A stretch of DNA of 5,470 nt from Gallionella sp. (GTDB taxonomy: Bacteria; Pseudomonadota; Gammaproteobacteria; Burkholderiales; Gallionellaceae): positions 1 through 5,470 of the forward strand of contig JADGRM010000150.1 in NCBI GenBank assembly GCA_017880945.1. Reading direction: 5' to 3'. Numbering within the stretch: the stretch's first letter is position 1; the number at the start of each line of letters is the position of its first letter. The notes beneath the pieces were generated by a model. That model saw nothing but the letters and a program-made list of their open reading frames with translations. It was not told where the DNA came from and did not search any database. Both the position numbers and the translations under genes were made by a program. This document shows, piece after piece, positions 1 to 4,679 of this stretch.

Positions 1-106
1 GGAATTTTTGCAGGACGATAATCTGACGGTCGCGGTGCTCGATCCGCAGCCTCTTTCCGGCAAGCCGAAACACAAGACAGAAGGAGGATCGTCAAATGTT
101 CGCTAA
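1..106 (+). CDS. M16 family peptidase-like protein, C-terminal end only (partial)
   Basis: An open frame enters from the left edge (first full codon at base 2) and ends at TAA 104-106, giving 34 residues. The piece TVAVLDPQP resembles the last beta strand of M16 (insulinase/pitrilysin-like) proteins, and the next gene is also M16, so this is probably the upstream member of an M16 pair. In such pairs the partner normally carries the HxxEH zinc motif; that part lies outside the window, so catalytic competence cannot be judged. The tail after the strand is polar and Lys/Gly/Ser-rich. The stop lies 11 bases inside the next gene, which indicates an operon with translational coupling. Family assignment rests on a short tail plus context. 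Confidence 0.6.
   Translation, partial: EFLQDDNLTVAVLDPQPLSGKPKHKTEGGSSNVR
81..87 (+). promoter_or_regulatory. Strong ribosome binding site for the second M16 gene
   Basis: AAGGAGG lies 8 bases before the ATG at 96, inside the last codons of the upstream gene. It is a near-perfect Shine-Dalgarno sequence and fixes the start at 96. Confidence 0.85.
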
Positions 107-1562
107 TTTAAAACGGGTCAAATCCTTACTGGCCAAATCCATTGGGGTTGCAGCATTGTGCTGTATTTCAACCATTGCGTTTGCTACTCCCAACATCCAG
201 CACTGGCAGAGCGCCAGCGGCGCAAAGGTGTTGTTCGTGGAAGATCACGACATCCCGATGCTGGATGTGGCGGTAACCCTTCAGGCTGGAAGCAGTTTTG
301 ACGCGGCGGGCAAATCCGGCGTGGCGGGGCTGACTCATCAGCTGCTGGATTCCGGTTCTGAAGGCTTGAGCGAGGACGAAATATCGCGCGGAATGGCGGA
401 CATCGGCGCGCAATTCGGCGGTGGTTTTGATCCGGATCGTTCCAGCATATCTTTGCGTACGTTGAGCAGCGCGGCGCAGCGCGACAAGGCGTTGGACATC
501 ATGGCACGCGTGCTGCAACACCCGGTGTTTCCGGAAGCGATCCTGGCGCGTGAAAAAGTCCGGCTGATCGCCGCCCTGAAAGAAGCGGAGACCAAGCCGG
601 AAAGCATCGCAGAAAAGGCTTTTCAGAAAGCGGTGTTCGGCACACATCCTTATGCGCTGCTTGGCTCGGGCGAAGTGGAGAGTGTGGAAAAAATCACCAT
701 CCAGGATCTGGGCGACTTTTATCGCGCACATTATCAGGATGGCCATGCGGTAGTCGCCATCATGGGTGATGCGACGCGTGCCCAGGCGGAAGCGATCGCG
801 CAGCAGCTCACCGCACAGTTGCCGACATCTGATGAAACTACTGATGGGACTACTAGCCATCTGACTAACCCAGCAAAAGACGCTGGGCAAGTCATTGGTT
901 ATAGCCATTCGACTAGGCCATCAAAGAACGCTGGCCAAGTCGCTGGTTATGCTGCACCGGCCGTATTGCCCAAAGTCGTGATGAAGATCGCCGCGAGCGA
1001 GCAGCGCATCAGCCATCCCGCCAGTCAAAGTCACATCCTGATCGGTGCGCCGGGCATGGCGCGCAACGACCCGGATTTTTTCCCGCTGTATGTCGGCAAT
1101 TACACCCTGGGCGGCGGTGGCTTCGTGTCGCGCCTGATGGATGAGGTGCGCGAGAAGAAAGGCCTGGCCTATAGCGTCTACAGCTACTTCATGCCGCTCA
1201 AACAGCCGGGTGCGTTCCAGATCGGCCTGCAGACCAAGAAGGAACAGGCCGATGAAGCGCTGCAACTGGCGCGCAAAACGCTCGCGGACTTCATCGCCCA
1301 AGGCCCGACAGAAAAGGAGTTGCAGGCCGCCAAGCAGAACATCATCGGCGGATTTCCGCTGCGCATCGACAGCAACCGCAAGATACTCGACTACCTGAGC
1401 ATTATCGGATTCTACGATCTGCCGCTGACCTATCTGGACGATTTCACGCGCAATATCGATCAAGTGACCGTGGCGCAGATTCGCACTGCGTTTGCGCGCC
1501 ACATCGATCCGCAGGCGATGGCGACGGTGATCGTGGGGGCGCCGGAAGGAATCGCGAAATAG
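96..1562 (+). CDS. Secreted M16 peptidase-family protein, non-catalytic (zinc-motif-less) partner subunit
   Basis: The protein has 488 residues. Residues 1-30 form a signal peptide (Lys/Arg-rich N terminus, hydrophobic core, AFA cleavage site), so it acts in the periplasm or is membrane-associated. The first M16 domain is about residues 35-243 and the second about 288-485. The HxxEH zinc site is degenerate: at GLTHQLLDSG only His81 remains, with Leu84 and Asp85 where Glu and His belong, so this chain should not bind catalytic zinc. The second domain keeps VREKKGLAYSVYS with Arg352 and Tyr359, the R/Y substrate-binding pair. In known bacterial M16B heterodimers one subunit supplies HxxEH and the other the R/Y pair; this chain fits the second role, with the upstream gene as likely partner. 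The linker at residues 245-287 is an unusual insertion with two tandem 16-residue repeats (254-269 and 270-285) derived from a DNA repeat. Start supported by AAGGAGG and the 11-base overlap. Confidence 0.9.
   Translation: MFANLKRVKSLLAKSIGVAALCCISTIAFATPNIQHWQSASGAKVLFVEDHDIPMLDVAVTLQAGSSFDAAGKSGVAGLTHQLLDSGSEGLSEDEISRGMADIGAQFGGGFDPDRSSISLRTLSSAAQRDKALDIMARVLQHPVFPEAILAREKVRLIAALKEAETKPESIAEKAFQKAVFGTHPYALLGSGEVESVEKITIQDLGDFYRAHYQDGHAVVAIMGDATRAQAEAIAQQLTAQLPTSDETTDGTTSHLTNPAKDAGQVIGYSHSTRPSKNAGQVAGYAAPAVLPKVVMKIAASEQRISHPASQSHILIGAPGMARNDPDFFPLYVGNYTLGGGGFVSRLMDEVREKKGLAYSVYSYFMPLKQPGAFQIGLQTKKEQADEALQLARKTLADFIAQGPTEKELQAAKQNIIGGFPLRIDSNRKILDYLSIIGFYDLPLTYLDDFTRNIDQVTVAQIRTAFARHIDPQAMATVIVGAPEGIAK
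829..954 (+). repeat. Palindromic 48-bp repeat array (copy A), in frame inside the M16 gene
   Basis: Two tandem 48-bp units occupy 855-902 and 903-950 (38/48 identical), preceded by 26 related bases. The whole block is 126 bp, exactly 42 codons, without stops. It matches the reverse complement of 1681-1841; the 47 bp at 848-894 are identical to the complement of 1776-1822. Each unit is an imperfect palindrome: unit positions 1-5 pair with 42-46, 8-12 with 36-40 and 15-20 with 28-33, around a 7-base loop AAANNAC. Between units the stem bases change in complementary pairs (unit 1 CCCAGC/GCTGGG, unit 2 GCCATC/GCTGGC). The encoded peptides are SHLTNPAKDAGQVIGY and SHSTRPSKNAGQVAGY. I do not recognise this repeat as a named family. 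Confidence 0.85.
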
Positions 1563-1573
1563 CGAGCGACAAG

Positions 1574-1577
1574 TTGA
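1574..1577. repeat. Target-site duplication TTGA, left copy
   Basis: TTGA lies immediately before the left terminal inverted repeat of the MITE-like element and is repeated at 1874-1877 immediately after the right one. Removing the element plus one copy would join ...GACAAG to TTGAATAAGGTC, i.e. to the third codon onward of rsmD. Confidence 0.65.
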
Positions 1578-1596
1578 GGGCGTCTCTAAAAATCCA
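1578..1596 (+). repeat. Left terminal inverted repeat of the MITE-like element
   Basis: GGGCGTCTCTAAAAATCCA; it pairs with 1855-1873 with a single mismatch (G at 1582). It begins 15 bases after the M16 stop codon. Confidence 0.75.
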
Positions 1597-1617
1597 GAGT
1601 TCGCCCGAATGCAAGGC

Positions 1618-1676
1618 GCGGAAAAAGTTTCGCCGCGCCGCATATGTACGATATGTAAGCAAGAAAGTTTTTCCGC
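1618..1676. repeat. Subterminal inverted repeat (hairpin) in the MITE-like element
   Basis: The arm 1618-1631 (GCGGAAAAAGTTTC) and the reverse complement of 1663-1676 match at 13 of 14 bases. The loop holds a smaller near-palindrome around CATATGTACGATATG (1641-1655). A transcript would form a long imperfect hairpin. There is no T-tract after it, so it is not a typical intrinsic terminator. Role unknown. Confidence 0.65.
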
Positions 1677-1680
1677 AACA

Positions 1681-1841
1681 CAGCATAACCAGCCACTTGG
1701 TAGCCGTTAACCAATGACTTGGTTGGCGTAGTTTGCCAACTTAGTCAGATGGCTATGCAAAGCCTTTTGGCGACTTGACTTGCCCAGCGTCTTTTGCTGG
1801 GTTAGTCAGATGGCTAGTAGTCTTATCAGTTGTTCGATCAG
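1681..1841 (-). repeat. Palindromic 48-bp repeat array (copy B), inside the MITE-like element, inverted relative to copy A
   Basis: Read on the minus strand the block contains a 40-base truncated unit (1815 down to 1776), 21 unrelated bases, a full 48-base unit (1754 down to 1707) and a right-half remnant (1700 down to 1685). The full unit has the stem GTTGGC/GCCAAC around the loop AAACTAC, a different sequence from both units of copy A but fully complementary. The outer arms AGCCATCTGACTAA and CAAGTCATTGGTTA are shared. The block begins and ends with the same flanking bases as copy A (CTGAT... and ...GGTTATGCTG), so the two arrays share a common ancestor, with a net 35-base length difference. 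Confidence 0.85.
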
Positions 1842-1854
1842 TTGGGATGAAATG

Positions 1855-1873
1855 TGGATTTTTAGAGATGCCC
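1855..1873 (-). repeat. Right terminal inverted repeat of the MITE-like element, containing the rsmD ATG
   Basis: TGGATTTTTAGAGATGCCC is the inverted copy of 1578-1596 with one mismatch. The ATG at 1868-1870 used as the rsmD start lies inside it, preceded by the weak Shine-Dalgarno-like AGAG. The mismatch against the left end falls in that ATG: the left repeat reads ACG at the matching place. Confidence 0.75.
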
Positions 1874-2407
1874 TTGAATAAGGTCAGGATCATCGGCGGC
1901 GCTCTGCGTCGCCGCATGATCAGCTTTCCCGATGCGGAAGGCTTGCGCCCCACCCCGGATCGCGTGCGCGAGACCCTGTTCAACTGGTTGGGGCAAACAA
2001 TGTACGGGCGCACCTGCCTGGATTTGTTCGCCGGCAGCGGCGCGCTGGGCTTTGAGGCCGCTTCGCGCGGTGCCGAGCGGGTGGTGATGGTGGAGATGAA
2101 CCGCACGGTTCTGCGCGCCTTGCAGGACAACGTTAAAAAGCTGGGCTGCGCGAATGTGTCCGTACAGGGGCAGGATGGGCTAGAATTCGCCTCTCGCGAT
2201 GTGCACAAGTATGACGTGATCTTCCTGGATCCGCCGTTTCAGAGCGATTATCTGCCCAAGCTGCTGGAAATCCTGCCGCAACGCCTGAACGAGAATGGCG
2301 TGGTATATGTCGAGTCTGGGGCAGCGATAGAAATTCCACCGCCCTGGCAGGCGATCAGGTCCGGCAAGGCAGGGCAGGTGCATTATCAGTTACTACAAGT
2401 TAAATAA
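1868..2407 (+). CDS. rsmD: 16S rRNA (guanine-966-N2)-methyltransferase RsmD
   Basis: The protein has 179 residues from ATG 1868 and is cytoplasmic. RsmD uses S-adenosylmethionine to methylate G966 of 16S rRNA during 30S assembly. Visible marks: the family N terminus KVRIIGGALRRR (5-16) and GLRPTPDRVRETLFNWL (25-41), SAM-binding motif I LDLFAGSGALGFEA (51-64), acidic residue Glu76 after the second strand, and the catalytic DPPF (121-124). Homology begins at residue 4-5. The frame is open upstream to an ATG at 1775, but that extension (MTCPASFAGLVRW...) is translated repeat DNA. ATG 1868 is preferred, ATG 1847 possible. All candidate ATGs lie in the inserted MITE-like element, so residues 1-2 or more derive from it. 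The Shine-Dalgarno sequence is weak. Downstream is coaD, a common neighbour in betaproteobacteria. Confidence 0.93.
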   Translation: MPLNKVRIIGGALRRRMISFPDAEGLRPTPDRVRETLFNWLGQTMYGRTCLDLFAGSGALGFEAASRGAERVVMVEMNRTVLRALQDNVKKLGCANVSVQGQDGLEFASRDVHKYDVIFLDPPFQSDYLPKLLEILPQRLNENGVVYVESGAAIEIPPPWQAIRSGKAGQVHYQLLQVK

Positions 2408-2444
2408 ATCCACTTTTGTGGGATGAAGCGCAAGGAGCCGCCAA

Positions 2445-2520
2445 CCCCCTTCCTAACCTTCCCCCAGAGGGGGAAGGAACGATCGCCTCCTCTCCCTTCG
2501 GGGGAGGATTGAGGTGGGGG
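2445..2520. repeat. C/G-rich double-hairpin intergenic repeat between rsmD and coaD
   Basis: Two inner hairpins lie inside an outer inverted repeat. The first is CCTTCCCCC-AGA-GGGGGAAGG (2457-2477, 9-bp perfect stem). The second is a C/G stem closed by a TTCG tetraloop (about 2491-2507). The outer arms 2445-2465 and 2500-2520 match in inverted orientation at 15 of 21 bases. Similar CCCTAACC...CCCCC/GGGGG...GGGTGGGG elements are dispersed in many proteobacterial genomes (recalled, not searched). No T-tract follows, so classical termination is unlikely, but the structure may stabilise or attenuate the message. The rest of the gap holds a small bulged hairpin right after the rsmD stop (2408-2424) and nothing recognisable in 2521-2607. 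Confidence 0.75.
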
Positions 2521-2607
2521 CTGTGCGAATGACGAGGCATATCAGATTGATAGACGAGGAATGAGCGAGCACGCGACACCGCGATTCGCCCACAAAATGG
2601 ATTTAAA

Positions 2608-3093
2608 ATGATTAAGGTAGTTTATCCGGGAACATTCGATCCCATCACCCGCGGCCATGAAGATGTCGTGCGGCGCGCTGCCGGATTGTTCGGCGAGGTG
2701 ATCGTGGCGGTGGCGGAAAGCCGCGCGCAAACCTTGTTTGATTTGGCGGAGCGGGTGGAGATCGCGAGCGAGGTGTTCGCTAATTTCCCCAACGTGCGCG
2801 TGGAAGGATTCGGCGGCCTGTTGATGAACTTCGTGCAGGCGCACGATGCGCGTGTCGTGTTACGCGGCTTGCGCGCGGTGTCGGATTTCGAATACGAGTT
2901 TCAATTGGCGGGCATGAACCGCAATCTGTATCCCGAGGTCGAGACGCTGTTCCTGACCCCGGCGGAACAGTACACGTTCATCTCGGCCAGTATGGTGCGC
3001 GAAGTCGCGCGCTTCGGCGGCGATGTCAGCAAGTTCGTATCGCCCTATGTGATGGACAAATTGCAGCGCAAGTATAATTTCTCGCAGGATTAG
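2608..3093 (+). CDS. coaD: Phosphopantetheine adenylyltransferase (coenzyme A biosynthesis)
   Basis: The protein has 161 residues, normal for CoaD. It transfers AMP from ATP to 4'-phosphopantetheine to make dephospho-CoA, the penultimate step of CoA synthesis, in the cytoplasm. Visible motifs: nucleotidyltransferase signature YPGTFDPITRGHEDVV (6-21) with Thr9 and His17 of the T/HxGH site, VVLRGLRAVSDFEYEFQLAGMNR (83-105), and ISASMVREVARFGGDVSKFV (125-144) with the ISSS-like ATP loop. Unusual: where relatives have a Lys-Lys-Pro stretch (E. coli Lys42 region), this protein reads AESRAQTLFDLAER (36-49), one residue shorter and without lysine. The start ATG 2608 has no clear Shine-Dalgarno. The preceding ATG at 2597 opens a four-codon frame whose TGA overlaps the coaD ATG, possibly chance. 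The ferredoxin gene follows after 39 bases. Confidence 0.95.
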   Translation: MIKVVYPGTFDPITRGHEDVVRRAAGLFGEVIVAVAESRAQTLFDLAERVEIASEVFANFPNVRVEGFGGLLMNFVQAHDARVVLRGLRAVSDFEYEFQLAGMNRNLYPEVETLFLTPAEQYTFISASMVREVARFGGDVSKFVSPYVMDKLQRKYNFSQD

Positions 3094-3120
3094 TTAGTCC
3101 TGTGGAGCTGGATCGTAAAG

Positions 3121-3125
3121 AGGAG
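3121..3125 (+). promoter_or_regulatory. Ribosome binding site of the ferredoxin gene
   Basis: AGGAG within AAAGAGGAGAAG, 7 bases before ATG 3133. It is much stronger than those of rsmD and coaD and supports high translation of the ferredoxin. Confidence 0.8.
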
Positions 3126-3132
3126 AAGTAAC

Positions 3133-3390
3133 ATGGCACTGATGATCACCGATGAATGTATCAACTGCGACGTGTGCGAGCCGGAATGCCCGAACGACGC
3201 GATCTCGCAAGGCGATACCATTTATGTCATCGACCCCAATAAATGCACCGAATGCGTGGGCCACTACGATACGCCGCAATGCGTGGAGGTGTGCCCGGTG
3301 GATTGCATCCCGATGAATCCCGAGTACAAGGAAAGCAAAGAGCAGCTGCAGGTCAAGTATGAGAAGCTGATGGCCGCGAAGGGTAAATAG
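3133..3390 (+). CDS. yfhL: 2[4Fe-4S] ferredoxin, YfhL / Allochromatium type
   Basis: The protein has 85 residues and is a cytoplasmic electron carrier. Cluster ligands are visible: C9-x2-C12-x2-C15-x3-C19 and C38-x2-C41-x8-C50-x3-C54, followed by an extra Cys58. The eight-residue spacing between Cys41 and Cys50, the extra cysteine and the charged C-terminal helix (about 64-84) define the Allochromatium vinosum-type ferredoxins, known for two clusters of very different and very low potential. E. coli YfhL belongs to the same family. The physiological partner cannot be read from the window. The gene lies 39 bases after coaD in the same direction, an arrangement often seen in betaproteobacteria, so cotranscription is likely. 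Transcription then runs into a large inverted repeat at 3403-3464. Confidence 0.93.
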   Translation: MALMITDECINCDVCEPECPNDAISQGDTIYVIDPNKCTECVGHYDTPQCVEVCPVDCIPMNPEYKESKEQLQVKYEKLMAAKGK

Positions 3391-3402
3391 CATCCCCCAA
3401 AA

Positions 3403-3464
3403 ATGTAGGAGCGGGCCATGCCCGCGAGCAACTCTAATATCGCGGGCATGGCCCGCTCCTACAT
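3403..3464. repeat. REPIN-type element: two REP sequences in perfect inverted orientation
   Basis: Arms 3403-3427 and 3440-3464 are perfect reverse complements over 25 bp, with a 12-base spacer. Each arm begins ATGTAGGAGC and carries its own small palindrome GCGGGC-CAT-GCCCGC. GTAGGAGCGGGC...GCCCGCGA is the form of REP sequences known in Pseudomonas and Xanthomonas relatives, which are mobilised by RAYT (TnpA-REP) transposases; paired inverted REPs are called REPINs. It sits between the convergent ferredoxin and yggU genes, the usual location, and as RNA would form a very stable hairpin from either strand, so it may block readthrough or protect 3' ends. No RAYT gene is in the window. Confidence 0.85.
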
Positions 3465-3468
3465 CTGG

Positions 3469-3483
3469 TTAGCGTTTTCCCCA
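3469..3483. repeat. 15-bp direct repeat, copy 1 (beside the REPIN)
   Basis: TTAGCGTTTTCCCCA here is identical to 3823-3837. The second copy is the end of the phosphoesterase gene, including its stop codon. The pair brackets yggU. Confidence 0.7.
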
Positions 3484-3499
3484 CCCACCCGACTCCGCA

Positions 3500-3838
3500 T
3501 TATTTTGGTTTCCCTTGAATCGGCGCAGGCAAGTGCTTGGGCGATTTGATCCTGATCTGCTTGTTCACGCTCCTTTCGCCGAACACCACCTGAATCGCGC
3601 CTACCGGCACTTCAAATACACCCGCCAGATAGCGCATCATGTGTGCGGTGGCACCCCCCAGGCGTGGAACGGCGGCGGCATAAACCTCGAGTTGATGACC
3701 GACGACTTTGCCGATGGCATCGCGCTTGGCATTGGGACGGCCAAGGATGTTGAGCACCAGTGTGTCTCCTTCCCAGTGGTAGAACGGCGCGGATTTTTGC
3801 GGGCTAAATAGCGGCAATTCTTTTAGCGTTTTCCCCAA
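3500..3838 (-). CDS. yggU: DUF167 / YggU family protein
   Basis: The frame encodes up to 112 residues; DUF167 proteins are usually about 95-100. The family core is visible: FYHWEGDTLVLNILGRPNAKRDAIGKVVGHQLEVYAA (19-55), then a helix ending in MMRYLAGVFEVP (67-78) and QVVFGERSVNKQIRI (83-97), which matches the GxxSRxK-like signature of the family. Biochemical function is not established; the fold is small alpha/beta and cytoplasmic. The start is uncertain: no ATG exists before residue 67. The TTG at 3838 overlaps the phosphoesterase end by 16 bases; another TTG at 3817 lies just after that stop. Either would imply translational coupling. The next ATG would delete most of the domain. Base composition and style match the neighbours. 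Confidence 0.85.
   Translation of the reverse strand: MGKTLKELPLFSPQKSAPFYHWEGDTLVLNILGRPNAKRDAIGKVVGHQLEVYAAAVPRLGGATAHMMRYLAGVFEVPVGAIQVVFGERSVNKQIRIKSPKHLPAPIQGKPK
3823..3837. repeat. 15-bp direct repeat, copy 2 (phosphoesterase stop region)
   Basis: TTAGCGTTTTCCCCA is the same as 3469-3483. On the minus strand it encodes the last residues and the TAA of the phosphoesterase. Confidence 0.7.
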
Positions 3839-4662
3839 ACGCCATTGATTGCTTCCGCATCGCGGCTTGCGCCCAGCGCGGGCAGACCGTAGAAGTCGAG
3901 CAGCGTGTGCAACACACTGTAGTGATCAATGCGCTGCGTACTTACACCCGCGTTCACCATCGGCCCCACCAGTAGCGTCACCACGTGGTTGCCCTCGTGA
4001 TAGTCGTCCTCATCCCAGGTGAGTATCAACAGGCTGTTGTGCTTGAATGCCCAAGCTACGTATGGCTCGATGTGGGTCTTCAGCCACTGGTCCGCCGCCT
4101 CGAAACTGCCGTCGTGCATATCGTTGTTCTGATCCGGGATCACAAATGACACGGTCGGCAGTTTGGAAAAATCCCGCGGGAAATCGGCAAAGCGCTTGTT
4201 CAGCTCGGCGGGCAAGCGCGTACCTTGCCAGTTGCTCGCAGGGTTATGCTTGCGCTGATATGCACCGGACATGCAGCTCATATCGCCCGTTGCGGGCAAT
4301 GATTCGGCGAAGCTGGCGAAGCCGAGACCCGCGTCCAGCAAAGTCGAGGCGAGGTTGCCGGTGTCGAAAGAATACGGGCAGGAATTGTTGGAGACGCCCT
4401 GTGTGGAGCCGGAGAACAAAGCCAGGTAGTTCGGCTGGCTGGGATGCGATACACCATAAGCCTCGGTGAACAACATCCCGCGCTTGGCCAGCGCGTATAT
4501 GTAGGAAGCGCTGTTGCGCTTGTCCATGATCTGCGCATAACCGCGATTTTCCTCGATGACCACCACCACATGATCGGGGCGCGGCAAGCGCTCGGCATGG
4601 GCAGCGGGCGCGAGAGTCAACGCGAGCAGGGCGATGGCGAGTAAGCGCCTGGTGTTCTTCAT
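3823..4662 (-). CDS. Secreted phosphoesterase (acid phosphatase AcpA / phospholipase C-like family)
   Basis: The protein has 279 residues. Residues 1-23 are a signal peptide (MKNTRR, hydrophobic core, AHA cleavage), so it works in the periplasm or outside. It shows the phosphoesterase family (Pfam PF04185-like) landmarks: HVVVVIEENRGYAQI (31-45) with the metal-binding Glu-Asn pair (38-39), YGVSHPSQPNYLALFSGST (69-87) with the candidate nucleophile Ser75 region, NPASNW (140-145), VSFVIPDQNNDMHDG (171-185) and LILTWDEDDYHEGNHVVTLLVGP (212-234), which supplies later metal ligands. Family members hydrolyse phosphomonoesters or phospholipids; the substrate here is unknown. Length is that of the short acid phosphatase-like branch. 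The ATG at 4662 has only a weak Shine-Dalgarno. The lipoprotein gene is 75 bases upstream in the same direction; yggU overlaps the 3' end. A role in phosphate scavenging is plausible inference only. Confidence 0.9.
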   Translation of the reverse strand: MKNTRRLLAIALLALTLAPAAHAERLPRPDHVVVVIEENRGYAQIMDKRNSASYIYALAKRGMLFTEAYGVSHPSQPNYLALFSGSTQGVSNNSCPYSFDTGNLASTLLDAGLGFASFAESLPATGDMSCMSGAYQRKHNPASNWQGTRLPAELNKRFADFPRDFSKLPTVSFVIPDQNNDMHDGSFEAADQWLKTHIEPYVAWAFKHNSLLILTWDEDDYHEGNHVVTLLVGPMVNAGVSTQRIDHYSVLHTLLDFYGLPALGASRDAEAINGVWGKR

Positions 4663-4679
4663 GGAGTTCTTAAAAATTA

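Larger units (their letters stand above)
1578..1873. mobile_element. MITE-like non-autonomous element with 19-bp terminal inverted repeats
   Basis: The left end 1578-1596 (GGGCGTCTCTAAAAATCCA) and the reverse complement of the right end 1855-1873 match at 18 of 19 bases. The element is flanked by TTGA on both sides (1574-1577, 1874-1877), a 4-bp target duplication. It is 296 bp, has no credible coding region, and holds a subterminal hairpin (1618-1676) and an array of 48-bp palindromes (1681-1841). It fills nearly all of the gap between the M16 gene and rsmD, and its right end supplies the rsmD start codon. Short terminal repeats, target duplication and no transposase are the marks of a miniature inverted-repeat element moved in trans. 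The parent insertion-sequence family cannot be named from the window. Confidence 0.75.

Noticed and set aside
168..908. 246-codon open frame on the minus strand
   Set aside because: It lies opposite the well-supported M16 gene, has no family resemblance or ribosome binding site, and reflects high-GC codon use on the other strand.
855..950. CRISPR array
   Set aside because: Units are contiguous with no spacers, differ at 10 of 48 positions and lie in a coding frame; no cas genes are present.
921..1643. 240-codon open frame on the minus strand
   Set aside because: It is antisense to the M16 C-terminal domain and runs into the MITE-like element; the protein is Arg/His-rich low-complexity sequence typical of a shadow frame.
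1681..1841. Integron attC sites
   Set aside because: The palindromes lack paired R/L core boxes of the GTTRRRY type in the correct spacing, and no cassette structure or integrase is present.
1775..1867. N-terminal extension of RsmD starting at ATG 1775
   Set aside because: The extra 31 residues are translated repeat and MITE sequence; RsmD homology starts at about codon 1877, so a start at 1868 (or 1847) is more likely.
1753..2208. Minus-strand frame sharing the peptide TSHLTNPAKDAGQV with the M16 linker
   Set aside because: The shared peptide arises because both frames read the same DNA repeat; the rest is antisense to rsmD.
2457..2477. Rho-independent terminator after rsmD
   Set aside because: The stem is strong but is followed by AACGATCG and not a T-tract, and it is part of a larger double-hairpin repeat.
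4047..4469. 140-codon plus-strand frame
   Set aside because: It is antisense to the phosphoesterase, which has clear family motifs and a signal peptide; the plus-strand protein is Arg/Cys-rich with no recognisable features.
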